From Ruegeria atlantica (GTDB lineage: Bacteria; Pseudomonadota; Alphaproteobacteria; Rhodobacterales; Rhodobacteraceae), in assembly GCF_013032455.1 (NCBI RefSeq), contig NZ_WQCF01000002.1:186001-250000 (forward strand): a stretch of 64,000 nucleotides of DNA, written 5' to 3'. The notes beneath the pieces are model-generated. The model was not told where the DNA came from. It ran no database searches and saw only the letters and a list, made by a program, of their open reading frames with translations. Shown here piece after piece: positions 17,837 through 27,144 of this stretch; within the stretch, counting starts at the first letter, position 1, and every line of letters starts with the position of its first letter. The position numbers were made by a program, and so were the translations under genes.

Positions 17837-17941
17837 GTGGTTATGTTTACCGAGATTGAAACCGTGACCTTGGATGATCCGCCGGCTGTCGGGCCCGCAG
17901 TTAAACCTTGGCGCGCTAATAAACGCACCAGGGACAAGCCG

Positions 17942-18499
17942 GTGAACAAAGCAGATGGCAGTAGCAAAACCAGAACTGAGTGGGTGAGCCACGTCAGGCG
18001 CATTCGGGATGCGCAGGATCAGGCCGCGTTTGCCGAGCTGTTCCAGCATTTCGCGCCTCGGATCAAGGCATTCCTGATAAAATCGGGGTCTAATGCTGCT
18101 TTGGCCGAGGAATGCGCGCAAGAGGTGATGGCGACCTTGTGGCACAAGGCACACCTGTTCGATCCGACCCGCGCAACCGTGGCCACTTGGGTGTTCACGA
18201 TCGCGCGCAACAAACGCATCGACGTGCTGCGCAAACAACGCCGCCCCGAGCCCGAGGATCTTGGCTGGGGGCCCGAGGCAGAGCCGGAACAAGAGGACGT
18301 TGTAGCGCTGCAACAGGAAACTGCGCAATTGCGCGACGCCATGGCGGCGCTGCCCGGAGCGCAAAGAGAGTTGATCGAAAAGGCCTATTTTGGGGACTTG
18401 AGCCACCGAGAGATTGCATCTCAGACCGGTTTACCCCTGGGAACGATCAAATCACGGATAAGGCTGGCGCTGGACCGCTTGCGCCACGCGATGAATTGA
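17942..18499 (+). CDS. rpoE: RpoE-type ECF RNA polymerase sigma factor (singlet oxygen response)
   Basis: 185 residues from a GTG start preceded by AGGGA eight bases upstream; the start aligns with the R. sphaeroides RpoE N-terminus. Earlier in-frame starts fall at or before the predicted transcription start. Region 2 is seen in AFAELFQHFAPRIKAFL through ATVATWVFTIARNKRID, and region 4 in LPGAQRELIEKAYFGDLSHREIA with the recognition helix GLPLGTIKSRIRLALDRLR. Directly followed by its ChrR anti-sigma partner. By homology it responds to singlet oxygen or organic peroxide stress; the promoters found here support autoregulation and control of DUF1365. Confidence 0.93.
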   Translation: MNKADGSSKTRTEWVSHVRRIRDAQDQAAFAELFQHFAPRIKAFLIKSGSNAALAEECAQEVMATLWHKAHLFDPTRATVATWVFTIARNKRIDVLRKQRRPEPEDLGWGPEAEPEQEDVVALQQETAQLRDAMAALPGAQRELIEKAYFGDLSHREIASQTGLPLGTIKSRIRLALDRLRHAMN

Positions 18500-18500
18500 G

Positions 18501-19160
18501 ATGATGAAGATGAGCAACGATATCAAACATCACCTGACAGACGACCTGCTGATGGCCTATGCCGCCGGCAGCCTGCCCGAGGCGTTCGACCTAATGGTCG
18601 CAACGCATCTTTCCCTGTGCGACCACTGCCGCGCGCGGGCGGAAAGCTTTGACGCTGTTGGCGGCTGTGTGCTGCAAGATCAGGATACTTCTGCCAGCAT
18701 GAGTAAGGATTCTTTGGCCGCAACGATGGCGCTGATCGCCAAGGGGGCCCCGATCACCAAACCAGCGCGTCCCAGCTGTTCGGTTCTGCCCGCCCCCTTG
18801 CAGGATTACGTTGGTGGAGATGTAAACGACATCAAATGGCGGCCTGTCGGCATGGGCGTAAAGCAGGCCATCCTGCCGACCACCCGCGAGGCAACGGCCC
18901 GCCTTCTGTTCATTCCCGCTGGCGCAGCGGTCCCGGACCACAGCCACAACGGCATGGAGCTGACAATGGTTCTGCAAGGTGCGTTCTCGGACGAGGTCGA
19001 TCACTTTGCCCGTGGCGATGTCGAAATCGCGGATGAGGATTTGCACCACACGCCAACAGCCGATATCTCGGAGGATTGCATCTGTTTGGCGGTCACGGAC
19101 GCACCTCTGAAGTTCAGAAAATTGATGCCGCGCCTATTCCAGCCGTTCTTGCGCATCTGA
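18501..19160 (+). CDS. chrR: ChrR family zinc-binding cupin anti-sigma factor
   Basis: 219 residues, starting one base after the rpoE stop. The N-terminal anti-sigma domain has zinc ligands His10 or His11, His36, Cys40 and Cys43 (ATHLSLCDHC). The C-terminal cupin domain shows PDHSHNGMELTMVLQGAF, with metal-binding His/His/Glu, and a later HH pair in DLHHTPTA. In R. sphaeroides ChrR holds RpoE inactive until singlet oxygen triggers its turnover; the full set of conserved residues suggests the same mechanism. An internal ATG at 18510 is an alternative start. Confidence 0.93.
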   Translation: MMKMSNDIKHHLTDDLLMAYAAGSLPEAFDLMVATHLSLCDHCRARAESFDAVGGCVLQDQDTSASMSKDSLAATMALIAKGAPITKPARPSCSVLPAPLQDYVGGDVNDIKWRPVGMGVKQAILPTTREATARLLFIPAGAAVPDHSHNGMELTMVLQGAFSDEVDHFARGDVEIADEDLHHTPTADISEDCICLAVTDAPLKFRKLMPRLFQPFLRI

Positions 19161-19216
19161 AGCGTTGGGGCGGTTCGTGCCACACTGAACCATTAATTTG
19201 GTTGGGGAGGAATTTC

Positions 19217-19621
19217 ATGCGAAATCATCTTATTCTAAGTGCTTTGGTCTTGGCACTTGCCAGCGCAGCTTGGGCGCAGCGCGCAGCAGATGTGAAATTC
19301 GACGCCGGCAATTTCGGCACGATGGTGAGCGGGACAATCACGGGCAATGAGTATTTTGACTACAAGCTGGACGCGCAAGCGGGTCAGGAAATGTTCGCCG
19401 ATCTCAAGGTCAGCGACACCAATGGTAACGGCGTAGTCTACTTCAATATCCTGCCGCCCGGCAGTGATGGCGAAGCGATCTACAACGGCTCTATCAATGG
19501 CAACACTGCCCGCATCGACCTGCCCGAAGACGGAGATTACACGATCCGCGTCTATCTGATGGGCAATGATCGGGACACCGATAAGACAGTCGGCTACAAT
19601 CTAGATTTGTCTATCCAGTAA
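19217..19621 (+). CDS. Small secreted beta-rich protein of unknown function
   Basis: 134 residues with a signal peptide (1-20, ending WAQ) and GGGGAGG six bases upstream of ATG. The mature part resembles small periplasmic proteins of Rhodobacteraceae: GQEMFADLKVSDTNGNG, VYFNILPPGSDG and a C-terminal DGDYTIRVYLMGNDRDTDKT region. The pattern recalls bacterial pre-peptidase C-terminal (PPC) like beta-sandwich domains. No catalytic residues recognised. It follows chrR by 56 bp in the same direction and may be read from the same transcript, but no separate evidence ties it to the RpoE response. Confidence 0.75.
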   Translation: MRNHLILSALVLALASAAWAQRAADVKFDAGNFGTMVSGTITGNEYFDYKLDAQAGQEMFADLKVSDTNGNGVVYFNILPPGSDGEAIYNGSINGNTARIDLPEDGDYTIRVYLMGNDRDTDKTVGYNLDLSIQ

Positions 19622-19624
19622 AGG

Positions 19625-20854
19625 TCAGCCTTCGGATTTGCCCAGCGGCACAACATTGGTGTGGTCGTCCGGGGCAAGCTCTTCGAAATCGAAATTGTCT
19701 AGCCGCTGCGCCCGACGACCGGCTTTTTCAGCGCTGATCTTGATCTCTGATATATCTTTGGCCGCCTGACCGAAATGGCGATCCAGGTTGGATACGCGGT
19801 CGCCAAGACGCTCCACATCCTTGTGCAGCATCCCCAGTTCCTTGCGGATGGCGCCCGCCTGTTCCCGCATCCGCGCGTCCTTGAGGATCGCGCGCATCGT
19901 GTTCAGCGTCGCCATGCAGGTGGTGGGCGAGACGATCCAGACGCGTTTGCTGAAACTCTCCTGCACCAGTTCCGGGAATTTGGCGTGCAGTTCGGCATAA
20001 ACCGCCTCGGACGGCAGGAACATCAGCGCGCCATCGGCGGTTTCGCCATCCAGTATGTATTTCTCGGCGATGTCATTGATATGTTTGCGCACTGTGCTGC
20101 GAAACATCTGCACGGCGGCTTTCAGTTCGGCATCATTGGTCGAGCCAATCAGTGCCTCATATGCTTCCAGTGGAAACTTGCTGTCGATCACGATCGGCCC
20201 CGGCGGGTTCGGCAGGTTGATCAGACAATCTGCCCGCCGCCCATTCGACAGCGTCGCCTGCAGTTGGAAACTGTCCGAGGGCAGCGCCTTTGACACGATA
20301 TCGTTCAACTGAATTTCCCCAAACGCGCCGCGGGTCTGCTTGTTCGACAGAATATCCTGCAGCGACAACACATCGCCCGACAGCTTGGTGATATTGTCCT
20401 GCGCCTTGTCGATGGCGGCCAGACGTTCCTGCAACTGCGTCAGTGAGGTCGCGGTCTGCTTCGACGAGCCGTGCAGCGATTCCTTCATTCGTTCCTGCAT
20501 CTCGGCCAAAGCCCGCGCCGACTTCATCGCGTTATCCGCCAATCGGTCATTCATCTGCTGCTGTACCGAGGACAAGCGGGATTCGACCGTCTGGATCACC
20601 TGAACCTGCGCATTGGCCTGCGTATCCGACACGTGCTGCAATCCGCCGCGCAGCTGTTCCTGCCCCTGCCCCAACTGCTGCACGTTCTGGCCCAGATGCG
20701 CCAACTGCCGGGCCAGCGGCTCCGCCATTCGGGCGGAACGGTTGGCTGCCCGCAAGGACAGGAACAGCAAAAGCAGTATCAACGCTACCACCCCACCCGC
20801 GATCAGCACCACAGGTTCGTTCAAAGCCATTTCTGTGCCAGCAATCTCGATCAT
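19625..20854 (-). CDS. rmuC: DNA recombination protein RmuC homologue
   Basis: 409 residues. An N-terminal transmembrane helix (about 14-34) is followed by a long coiled coil rich in Gln (residues 40-165) and the RmuC nuclease-like core: QTRGAFGEIQLNDIV, VIDSKFPLEAYEAL and the later WIVSPTTCMATLNTMRAIL block. RmuC limits recombination between inverted repeats in E. coli; the core belongs to the PD-(D/E)xK-like fold (family knowledge). It lies 52 bp downstream of mutL on the same strand, a genome-maintenance pairing. GAGG precedes the start. Confidence 0.92.
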   Translation of the reverse strand: MIEIAGTEMALNEPVVLIAGGVVALILLLLFLSLRAANRSARMAEPLARQLAHLGQNVQQLGQGQEQLRGGLQHVSDTQANAQVQVIQTVESRLSSVQQQMNDRLADNAMKSARALAEMQERMKESLHGSSKQTATSLTQLQERLAAIDKAQDNITKLSGDVLSLQDILSNKQTRGAFGEIQLNDIVSKALPSDSFQLQATLSNGRRADCLINLPNPPGPIVIDSKFPLEAYEALIGSTNDAELKAAVQMFRSTVRKHINDIAEKYILDGETADGALMFLPSEAVYAELHAKFPELVQESFSKRVWIVSPTTCMATLNTMRAILKDARMREQAGAIRKELGMLHKDVERLGDRVSNLDRHFGQAAKDISEIKISAEKAGRRAQRLDNFDFEELAPDDHTNVVPLGKSEG

Positions 20855-20906
20855 ATCGCCTCAGATGTTCTTGTTTTATTCTTCATAGCCCGACGAAGCA
20901 CCGGGA

Positions 20907-22769
20907 TCAACTGCGCCCGAACAAACGTTCGATGTCGCTCAGCTTTAGTTCCACATATGTTGGCCGTCCGTGGTTGCACTGACCGGAATGAGGCGTTGCC
21001 TCCATCTCGCGCAGCAGGGCGTTCATTTCCTCGGCCCGCATTCGGCGGCCCGACCGGACCGATCCATGACAGGCCACCCGGCTGAGGATCGCCTCGATCC
21101 GTACCTGCACCGCCTGGCTTTCACCCTGATCGGCCAATTCGTCGAGGATATCCAGAATCATCGCGCGGGCGTCGACCTCACCCAGAATGGCCGGGGTCTC
21201 ACGCACGGCGATGGCGCCACCACCGAAGGGCTCCAGCGTCAGGCCGAGGCGCGACAGGTCGTCGGCGACCGTCATCAGCCGTGCGCAGTCACCTTCCGAA
21301 AGTTCGACAATTTCCGGGATCAGCAGCGCCTGCGCGGCGACGCCCTTCTCGGCCATCTGGGTTTTGAGTTTTTCATAGACCAGCCGTTCATGCGCGGCGT
21401 GTTGGTCGACGATCACCATTCCATCGGAGGTTTGGGCGATGATGTAGTTTTCATGCACCTGCCCGCGTGCTGCACCCAGAGGCAGGTCTTGCGGTGCGGG
21501 ATCTTCAACAGGCGCCGGAGCCACCACCGGGGGCGGTTCAACGATGCTGCCGCTATAATCATTTGCCAACTCGGCAAAGCCCGGTGACTGCGCCCGAAAC
21601 GCTGCTTGCCGCGCCGACTGAGAAGGTCGGTCAATCTGATAGGCCCGCGCCGGAGCGGGTTGCGCGGGCTCTGGTCGCATCGCCCCAAGGGTCGCGTTCG
21701 CTACGGTCGAGGATGCGCGATGCCCGGCCTCGGCCAGCGCGTGCCGTAGGGCCGAGATGATCAGCCCCCGCGCCACACCGGGATCGCGGAATCGGACCTC
21801 GGATTTCGCTGGGTGGACATTCACGTCCACCAGCGTCGGGTCGCAGTCGATGAACAGAGCCGCCGCAGGGTGACGGTCGCGGCTGAGGAAATCGAAATAG
21901 GCCGCCCTCAGCGCCCCGGTCAGCATCTTGTCGCGAACGGGGCGGCCGTTGACGAACAGATACTGCGCAACAGCCGCACCGCGCGAATAGGTCGGCAGGG
22001 CGGCATATCCATACAGTCGGATACCCTCACGTGTGGCGTCGATCTGAAGGGCATTTTCCGCAAACTCTCGCCCGATCACGCGGGCCAAACGGGCATGCAG
22101 CGCGTCGAAGAGATCGCCATTCTCACGGTCGGCTCGGAAGGTCACGCGGCCTTCGCCCCCGCCCGACACATCGCGCAGCGTGAAAGTGATCGCCGGTTCT
22201 GCCATCGCGAGGCGTTTGACGGTGTCGGTGATCGCCTGAGCCTCGGCCCGATCCGTGCGCATGAATTTCAGTCGCGCGGGCGTGGCAAAGAACAGATCGC
22301 GCAGCTCTACGACTGTCCCTACGCGCAGGGCCGCTGGTTTCACGGCCTCCATCGTGCCGCCTGCCACATGGATTTGTGCTGCATCTGCCCCAGGTACTCG
22401 GCTGGTGATGGTCAGCCGCCCCACCGCCCCAAGTGAGGGCAACGCCTCACCCCGGAAACCGAACGTATGGATGTTCAGCAGGTCCGAGCCGTCGATCTTG
22501 GATGTCGCGTGCCGCGACAGGGCCAGCGGCAGATCATCCGCCGATATCCCGCACCCATCGTCGGTGACGCGAATCAACGTCTTGCCCCCGTCGGCGATGT
22601 CGATGGCAATCCGACTTGCCCCGGCGTCGATCGCGTTTTCCACCAACTCCTTGACTGCCGAGGCCGGGCGTTCGACCACCTCACCCGCAGCGATGCGGTT
22701 GATCGCAGCGTCGTCGAGCTGCCGGATTACGGGGCGATTTTCGCTGATATTGGGGTTCACCTGCACCAT
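20907..22769 (-). CDS. mutL: DNA mismatch repair protein MutL (with endonuclease motifs)
   Basis: About 620 residues. The GHKL ATPase part carries AIDAGAS, DDGCGI and [13 protein letters not shown]. The C-terminal dimerisation domain contains [12 protein letters not shown] near residue 455, which fits DQHA(X)2E(X)4E, plus ACHGSV and CNHGRP, the set found in MutL proteins with latent endonuclease activity (bacteria lacking MutH). Start placed at 22769; a codon seven residues earlier is possible. A proline/alanine-rich linker at about 340-420 joins the domains. An unusual hairpin lies 72 bp upstream. It probably shares a transcript with rmuC. Confidence 0.96.
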   Translation of the reverse strand: MVQVNPNISENRPVIRQLDDAAINRIAAGEVVERPASAVKELVENAIDAGASRIAIDIADGGKTLIRVTDDGCGISADDLPLALSRHATSKIDGSDLLNIHTFGFRGEALPSLGAVGRLTITSRVPGADAAQIHVAGGTMEAVKPAALRVGTVVELRDLFFATPARLKFMRTDRAEAQAITDTVKRLAMAEPAITFTLRDVSGGGEGRVTFRADRENGDLFDALHARLARVIGREFAENALQIDATREGIRLYGYAALPTYSRGAAVAQYLFVNGRPVRDKMLTGALRAAYFDFLSRDRHPAAALFIDCDPTLVDVNVHPAKSEVRFRDPGVARGLIISALRHALAEAGHRASSTVANATLGAMRPEPAQPAPARAYQIDRPSQSARQAAFRAQSPGFAELANDYSGSIVEPPPVVAPAPVEDPAPQDLPLGAARGQVHENYIIAQTSDGMVIVDQHAAHERLVYEKLKTQMAEKGVAAQALLIPEIVELSEGDCARLMTVADDLSRLGLTLEPFGGGAIAVRETPAILGEVDARAMILDILDELADQGESQAVQVRIEAILSRVACHGSVRSGRRMRAEEMNALLREMEATPHSGQCNHGRPTYVELKLSDIERLFGRS

Positions 22770-22840
22770 ACCACCAGACCTAGCACACACATACGCGATT
22801 CTGCCACTGGTTTGGCGGGCCTATTTTTCGAGGAGGGGGC

Positions 22841-22902
22841 GTTCGAACAATCGCAACGCGCCGGAGTTTCTTTGCGGCGATCCGGATCGCGATTGTCCGA
22901 AC
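22841..22902. repeat. Two-tier imperfect inverted repeat upstream of mutL
   Basis: Arms GTTCGAACAATCGC (22841-22854) and GCGATTGTCCGAAC (22889-22902) pair at 13 of 14 positions; inside them CCGGA (22861-22865) pairs with TCCGG (22881-22885). It lies in the otherwise gene-free 22790-23051 stretch between mutL and the transporter genes. Could be an operator, RNA structure or remnant repeat. Confidence 0.6.
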
Positions 22903-23051
22903 GATCCGAAGTGAGTGGTGGTCATTCAGAATTTAATAGCGGGGGTCGTAGCATGAAAACCATGATCGCGGTGATTAACTCTGACGGTGCCTAATTTCTG
23001 AGCAATTTTCAGCCGACGAGTCATGTGTGGCACAAGCGGGATCACGCCCTA

Positions 23052-23981
23052 TCAAGCCGCGCTGGGTGCTCCGGTCCGATGTCGACACGGCCCCCGAAAC
23101 GCGGCACAGGCCAGAATCAGACCTGACATGGTCGCGATCATCCCCGCCGCGCTAACAGCGTCCGAGCCCCCCAACCAAAGTGGCCCATAGCCCGCCAGCA
23201 CATAGCCAGAAACCGAGGACATGATGGCAAAGACAACGCTCCAGGCGATTTGCGCTTCTAACCGGTTGGCCATCATTCGTGCAGCTGCAGGCGGGCAGAT
23301 GAACATAGCAATCACGATGATCGATCCCACAGCGTCAAAAGCAGCGACTGCTGCGATGGCGGCTGTGATGACCAAAGCCATGCCTAACGCACCTGTGCGG
23401 ATTCCGATGGTGCGCGCAAAACCTTCGTCAAAGGTGGAAATCTTCAACGGTCGCCAGAACAGCCAGATGAACAGGATCACACCCACCAACGTCATCGCAA
23501 TACGAGGCAGTTCCGGAGGCAGCCCGGCCAAGGCCGTCAGGTCCACCAATGACGACCACCCTACAGCATCCAGCCAGATCAGGCTTTCCAGATTGCCGTA
23601 CAGGGCGTGTTCTACATCCAGATGCACGGTTGAAGTATCGGTTTGTTCCAACAACAGAACACCGCCTGCGAACATGGTGGTGAAGACCACACCCATCGCC
23701 GCCCCGGGCTCGATCTGGCCCAGTCGACGGATCGCTTCGATCATCACCACGGCAACAATCGCCGCACCCGCTGCGCCCAGCATCATCGGCCAGGTCGAGA
23801 TCGCTCCGGTCAGAATAAAGGCCACCACGATGCCCGGCAGCACCACGTGGCTAATCGCGTCCCCGATCAGGGCCTGCTTGCGCAGCACCAGAAAATTCCC
23901 TGGCAACGCGCAGGCGATGGCCGCAAATGTTCCGATCAGCAACGGCGTCAGCGACAAGGGAACGAATTCTTCACCACTCAT
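23052..23981 (-). CDS. Metal ABC transporter permease (TroD/ZnuB type)
   Basis: 309 residues with about eight hydrophobic segments and the ABC-3 family marks: QALIGDAISHVVLPGI near residue 36, DAVGSIIVIAMFICPPAAARM near 218. Inner-membrane subunit of a Mn/Zn uptake system. Its ATG overlaps the stop of the upstream permease gene by four bases, showing translational coupling. It is the last gene of the leftward binding-protein, ATPase, permease, permease operon. Confidence 0.9.
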   Translation of the reverse strand: MSGEEFVPLSLTPLLIGTFAAIACALPGNFLVLRKQALIGDAISHVVLPGIVVAFILTGAISTWPMMLGAAGAAIVAVVMIEAIRRLGQIEPGAAMGVVFTTMFAGGVLLLEQTDTSTVHLDVEHALYGNLESLIWLDAVGWSSLVDLTALAGLPPELPRIAMTLVGVILFIWLFWRPLKISTFDEGFARTIGIRTGALGMALVITAAIAAVAAFDAVGSIIVIAMFICPPAAARMMANRLEAQIAWSVVFAIMSSVSGYVLAGYGPLWLGGSDAVSAAGMIATMSGLILACAAFRGPCRHRTGAPSAA

Positions 23982-25183
23982 GAGCGTACCCCCTGCGGGC
24001 CGCCGATCTGGCGGTCAATTTCGGCGATCTGATCGCGGGTCAGGACGGTTTCGATATCGCGCAGCCCGTCATAAAGCGCCGCCGTCGCCTCATGCGTTTG
24101 ATCGGCACGGACAACCTCCCACCGTTTTTCATCTCGCAGCGCCTTTGCGGCACGGGCCTTCCCGGCCTCAGTAGCGACACCATCGGCACGGGCCAACCTG
24201 GCGCGTTTCAGCAGACGCAGGGTCAGAGGCTCATAGATTGTCTGGTCTTGCGCCAGCGCCAAAAGACCTTGCCGAATATGCACCCGGCGTTGAAACTTCA
24301 GATGTTGCAATACCGCTGCCAGAACACCCCGGACGGGCGCAAACAGCAGGGACAGTGCGAAGAAACCAAAGCTGACCAAAACGATGATCGGACCGGTTGG
24401 CAGGTTCGGGGCCGAGGCCGACAGGGCCGCCCCCAAATACCCGGCCAGACCGCCCGCCAGACCGGCCAGCAGAACAACCCGGTCCGAGCGGTCGGTCCAG
24501 AACCGAGCCGTGACCGCAGGAATGATCAACAGGGCAACGATCAGGATCAGCCCGACAATTTTCAGGCCAACCACGGTGACGGCCATCACAAGGCCCATCA
24601 TCGCAAGGTCGATCCGATGTACCGGCAGTCCCCGCGCGGCGGCATATTCCGGGTCAAAGGCGACCATTGTCATCGGGCGACGAATGATCATCACCAAGGC
24701 CAGCGTCGCCGCCCCTCCAATCGCGATGATTAAGGCATCAGCCCAAAGCATTCCGGCCGTTGAACCCAGAAGGAACCCTTCCAGCCCCGCTTGCCTGCCA
24801 ACGCCCATGGTCTGAATGATTGTCAGCAGGACAATGCCAAACCCAAAGAAGACCGAAAGGACCGCTCCGATAGCCGCGTCCTCGGCCAGCCGCGTGCGGC
24901 CCGTCAGCCAGTTCATACACAGCAATCCAATCCAGGCGGATATTGCCGACCCGGACAGCAGGCCAATCAGGTTTCGCCCATCTCCACCGAAGGCGACGAG
25001 CACCATAAAAGCCAGACACACACCCGGCAGGGTCGCATGGCTGATTGCGTCGCTGACCAGCGCGCGTTTACGTAGAAACAGAAAAGTCCCAGTGACCCCG
25101 GCGGACACACCCAGCAAGGTCGCACCAATCGCAACCAGCGTGGCGTTATAGCCCAGCTGCAGGGTCAGAGCGTCCCAAAGCAT
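23978..25183 (-). CDS. Metal ABC transporter permease with C-terminal DtxR-like winged-helix domain (TroC type)
   Basis: 401 residues, about 110 longer than a usual ABC-3 permease. Residues 1-285 are membrane-spanning (RKRALVSDAISHATLPGV near 33; VGLILIVALLIIPAVTARF near 215). The extension from about residue 290 is soluble and resembles the DNA-binding and dimerisation parts of DtxR/MntR iron- or manganese-dependent repressors: an IRQGLLALAQ helix, a charged TEAGKARAAKALRDEKRWEVV helix and a YDGLRDIETVLTRDQIAEID segment. Permeases with such tails exist in TroC/MntC-type systems (family knowledge); whether the tail senses metal, gates transport or binds DNA is unknown. Confidence 0.88.
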   Translation of the reverse strand: MLWDALTLQLGYNATLVAIGATLLGVSAGVTGTFLFLRKRALVSDAISHATLPGVCLAFMVLVAFGGDGRNLIGLLSGSAISAWIGLLCMNWLTGRTRLAEDAAIGAVLSVFFGFGIVLLTIIQTMGVGRQAGLEGFLLGSTAGMLWADALIIAIGGAATLALVMIIRRPMTMVAFDPEYAAARGLPVHRIDLAMMGLVMAVTVVGLKIVGLILIVALLIIPAVTARFWTDRSDRVVLLAGLAGGLAGYLGAALSASAPNLPTGPIIVLVSFGFFALSLLFAPVRGVLAAVLQHLKFQRRVHIRQGLLALAQDQTIYEPLTLRLLKRARLARADGVATEAGKARAAKALRDEKRWEVVRADQTHEATAALYDGLRDIETVLTRDQIAEIDRQIGGPQGVRS

Positions 25184-25186
25184 GGA

Positions 25187-25990
25187 TCACCCCAACGCGC
25201 GCGAAATCTGGTCGATCTGCGCGGTTGCCAAACGGCCTCCGTACGCAGACTGCAGGGTTTCGGCAGTAAATGCCTCGGCCACTGGGCCTTCGGCCACTTT
25301 GCGTGTGTTGATCAGGAACACGTGGTCGAAATAATCGGTAACGGTGGCCAGATCATGATGCACGACAACGACGGTCTTGCCCGCCTCTTTCAACGATTTC
25401 AGCACGGCGATGATGGCTTTTTCCGTGGCCGCGTCAACGCCGGCAAAAGGTTCATCCAGCAGATACAGATCAGCCTCTTGCGCCAAAGCGCGGGCCAGGA
25501 AAACGCGTTGCTGCTGACCACCGGAAAGTTGGCCTATCTGACGATCTGCGAAATCATGCATGCCGACGCGGTTCAAACAATCCATCGCCTGCGCCATGTG
25601 CCGGGCGCGGATACGGCCCAGCAGACCAAGTTGCCGTGACAGTCCCATCAGCACCACGTCGATCACGCGTGTCGGGAAATCCCAATCCACACTGGCACGC
25701 TGTGGCACATAGGCAATCCGGGCACGTTGCTGATCCAGCGGTTTGCCATAGACGGTGACTTTCCCCGATAACGGCGACACAATCCCTAAAGCGGCCTTGA
25801 GCAAGGTCGATTTCCCCGCCCCGTTGGGGCCGATGATCGCCGTCATCGCGCCAGTCTGTACCGTCATGTCCACCGAAAATACTGCCGGTTTCTGGCCGTA
25901 AGATACGGTCAGACCACGAATGGCCAAGGGGCTGTCGTCCAAGCTGTGCTCGGAAATTGAAACACCCTGATCAGCGGCCAGCTCCAGCAT
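25187..25990 (-). CDS. Metal ABC transporter ATP-binding protein (TroB/ZnuC type)
   Basis: About 267 residues. Walker A GPNGAGKST, signature LSGGQQQR, Walker B LYLLDEPF and the switch histidine (VVHHD) are all present. It couples ATP hydrolysis to Mn/Zn import through the two permeases next to it. The ATG at 25990 begins 3 bp after the binding-protein stop; a GTG immediately before it is also possible. Gap to the first permease is 3 bp. Confidence 0.94.
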   Translation of the reverse strand: MLELAADQGVSISEHSLDDSPLAIRGLTVSYGQKPAVFSVDMTVQTGAMTAIIGPNGAGKSTLLKAALGIVSPLSGKVTVYGKPLDQQRARIAYVPQRASVDWDFPTRVIDVVLMGLSRQLGLLGRIRARHMAQAMDCLNRVGMHDFADRQIGQLSGGQQQRVFLARALAQEADLYLLDEPFAGVDAATEKAIIAVLKSLKEAGKTVVVVHHDLATVTDYFDHVFLINTRKVAEGPVAEAFTAETLQSAYGGRLATAQIDQISRALG

Positions 25991-25993
25991 CAC

Positions 25994-26947
25994 TCAAAAC
26001 CCCGCCGACAATCTGCCATTCATACCGCGATCTGGCACTTCTGCACCCAATGCACCGGCGATGACGGTGATGTTGTGATCCAGCATGCCGATATAGGTGC
26101 CTTCATAGGTGCCGGGTTCTCCCATGGCATCCGAATACAGCTCACCACCGACGCCTACTTCATGACCCTTGGCTGCGGCCCCTTCGATCAGCGCGCGCAT
26201 CGAGCGGTCGGAAACCGAGCTCTCCACGAACACGGCTTTCAATTGCTTGTCAACCAGCGTGTCCACCAGCTCTCCGATCCGATTAAGACCGGCTTCGGAC
26301 TGGGTCGAGATGCCCTGGATACCCATCACCTCATAGCCGTAATCCGCACCAAAATAGCCAAAGGCATCATGCGCGGTGACTAGAATGCGGTTGTTTTCCG
26401 GCACAGCAACCAGCGCTTGTTTGGCGTAAGCTTCCAACTGGTCGATCTCGGCCAAATGCGCCTGTGCGTTGGTATTGAAGATGTCAGCAGCCTCTGGCCG
26501 CGCTTCGGTCAGCGCTTTTTGCACTTCGACCACCACATCGCGCCACAGGGCCGGGCTCATCCACACATGTGGATCGAATTTGTCGGCATAGTCGTCATGA
26601 GCACGCAACTTGGATTTGTCGACGCTCTCGGCCACGGCCACGACGGTGCGCTTGCGGCCCAGATCGTGGAAGAAGTCCTCCATCTGCGCTTCCAGATAAA
26701 GGCCATGCCAGAGGATCAGGTCTGCACGGGTCATGGCAACGATATCGCTACGGGTCTGACGATAGGCGTGCGGGTCGACGCCGGGGCCCATTAGACCCTG
26801 CACCTCAACCTGATCGCCACCGACCTGACGCGCCGCGTCAGCGATCATACCCGTGGAGGCGACCACTTTCAAAGGCGCCTCGGCCCAGACCGTCAAAGGC
26901 AAAGCAACAACAAAAGTCAGTGCTGCAAAAAAGCTGCGGCGAATCAT
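25994..26947 (-). CDS. Periplasmic Mn/Zn-binding protein (TroA type) of ABC transporter
   Basis: 317 residues with a signal peptide (1-22). The four metal ligands fit the TroA layout: His60 (VDPHAY), His127 (DPHVWM), His193 (TAHDAFGYF) and Asp273 (YSDAMG), with spacings of 67, 66 and 80 residues, nearly those of Treponema TroA. A histidine rather than glutamate in the third position argues for TroA-type rather than MntC-type binding, so both Mn and Zn are possible. GGAGT precedes the start. Two palindromic boxes upstream suggest control by a Fur-family metalloregulator. First gene of the operon. Confidence 0.92.
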   Translation of the reverse strand: MIRRSFFAALTFVVALPLTVWAEAPLKVVASTGMIADAARQVGGDQVEVQGLMGPGVDPHAYRQTRSDIVAMTRADLILWHGLYLEAQMEDFFHDLGRKRTVVAVAESVDKSKLRAHDDYADKFDPHVWMSPALWRDVVVEVQKALTEARPEAADIFNTNAQAHLAEIDQLEAYAKQALVAVPENNRILVTAHDAFGYFGADYGYEVMGIQGISTQSEAGLNRIGELVDTLVDKQLKAVFVESSVSDRSMRALIEGAAAKGHEVGVGGELYSDAMGEPGTYEGTYIGMLDHNITVIAGALGAEVPDRGMNGRLSAGF

Positions 26948-26984
26948 GTGAGACTCCGAATCCATGTCCAGTTCAGAATGAATA

Positions 26985-26999
26985 TGCGAACCATTCGCA
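26985..26999 (-). promoter_or_regulatory. Palindromic Fur-family (Mur-like) operator, box 1
   Basis: TGCGAA-CCA-TTCGCA, a perfect 6-bp inverted repeat with 3-nt spacer, 38 bp upstream of the transporter binding-protein start. It resembles the Mur-responsive sequence of alphaproteobacteria (TGCNAA-N3-TTNGCA type). Confidence 0.65.
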
Positions 27000-27014
27000 A
27001 CTAAGTCAACGCAA

Positions 27015-27031
27015 TTGCGAATTATTCGCAA
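27015..27031 (-). promoter_or_regulatory. Palindromic Fur-family (Mur-like) operator, box 2
   Basis: TTGCGAA-TTA-TTCGCAA, a perfect 7-bp inverted repeat with 3-nt spacer. Its centre is 31 bp, about three helical turns, from box 1, so two dimers could bind on one face of the helix. Confidence 0.65.
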
Positions 27032-27144
27032 GAAAGCGCTTATTTTGTCCATTTGGTCAAAAAATGACTTGCTCACCCGCGCTATGCCTTCCATTTACGC
27101 GTAACCCGTGCGATTTTGGCGCAAACCTCCCAAAGGACGTGACT

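Noticed and set aside
17576..17941. N-terminal extension of the rpoE frame
   Set aside because: Upstream starts lie at or before the predicted transcription start, and alignment with RpoE begins at the GTG at 17942.
22953..22994. 13-codon plus-strand frame after the nested inverted repeat
   Set aside because: It looks like a leader peptide at first, but it has no ribosome binding site and the next gene is on the other strand, so there is nothing to regulate.
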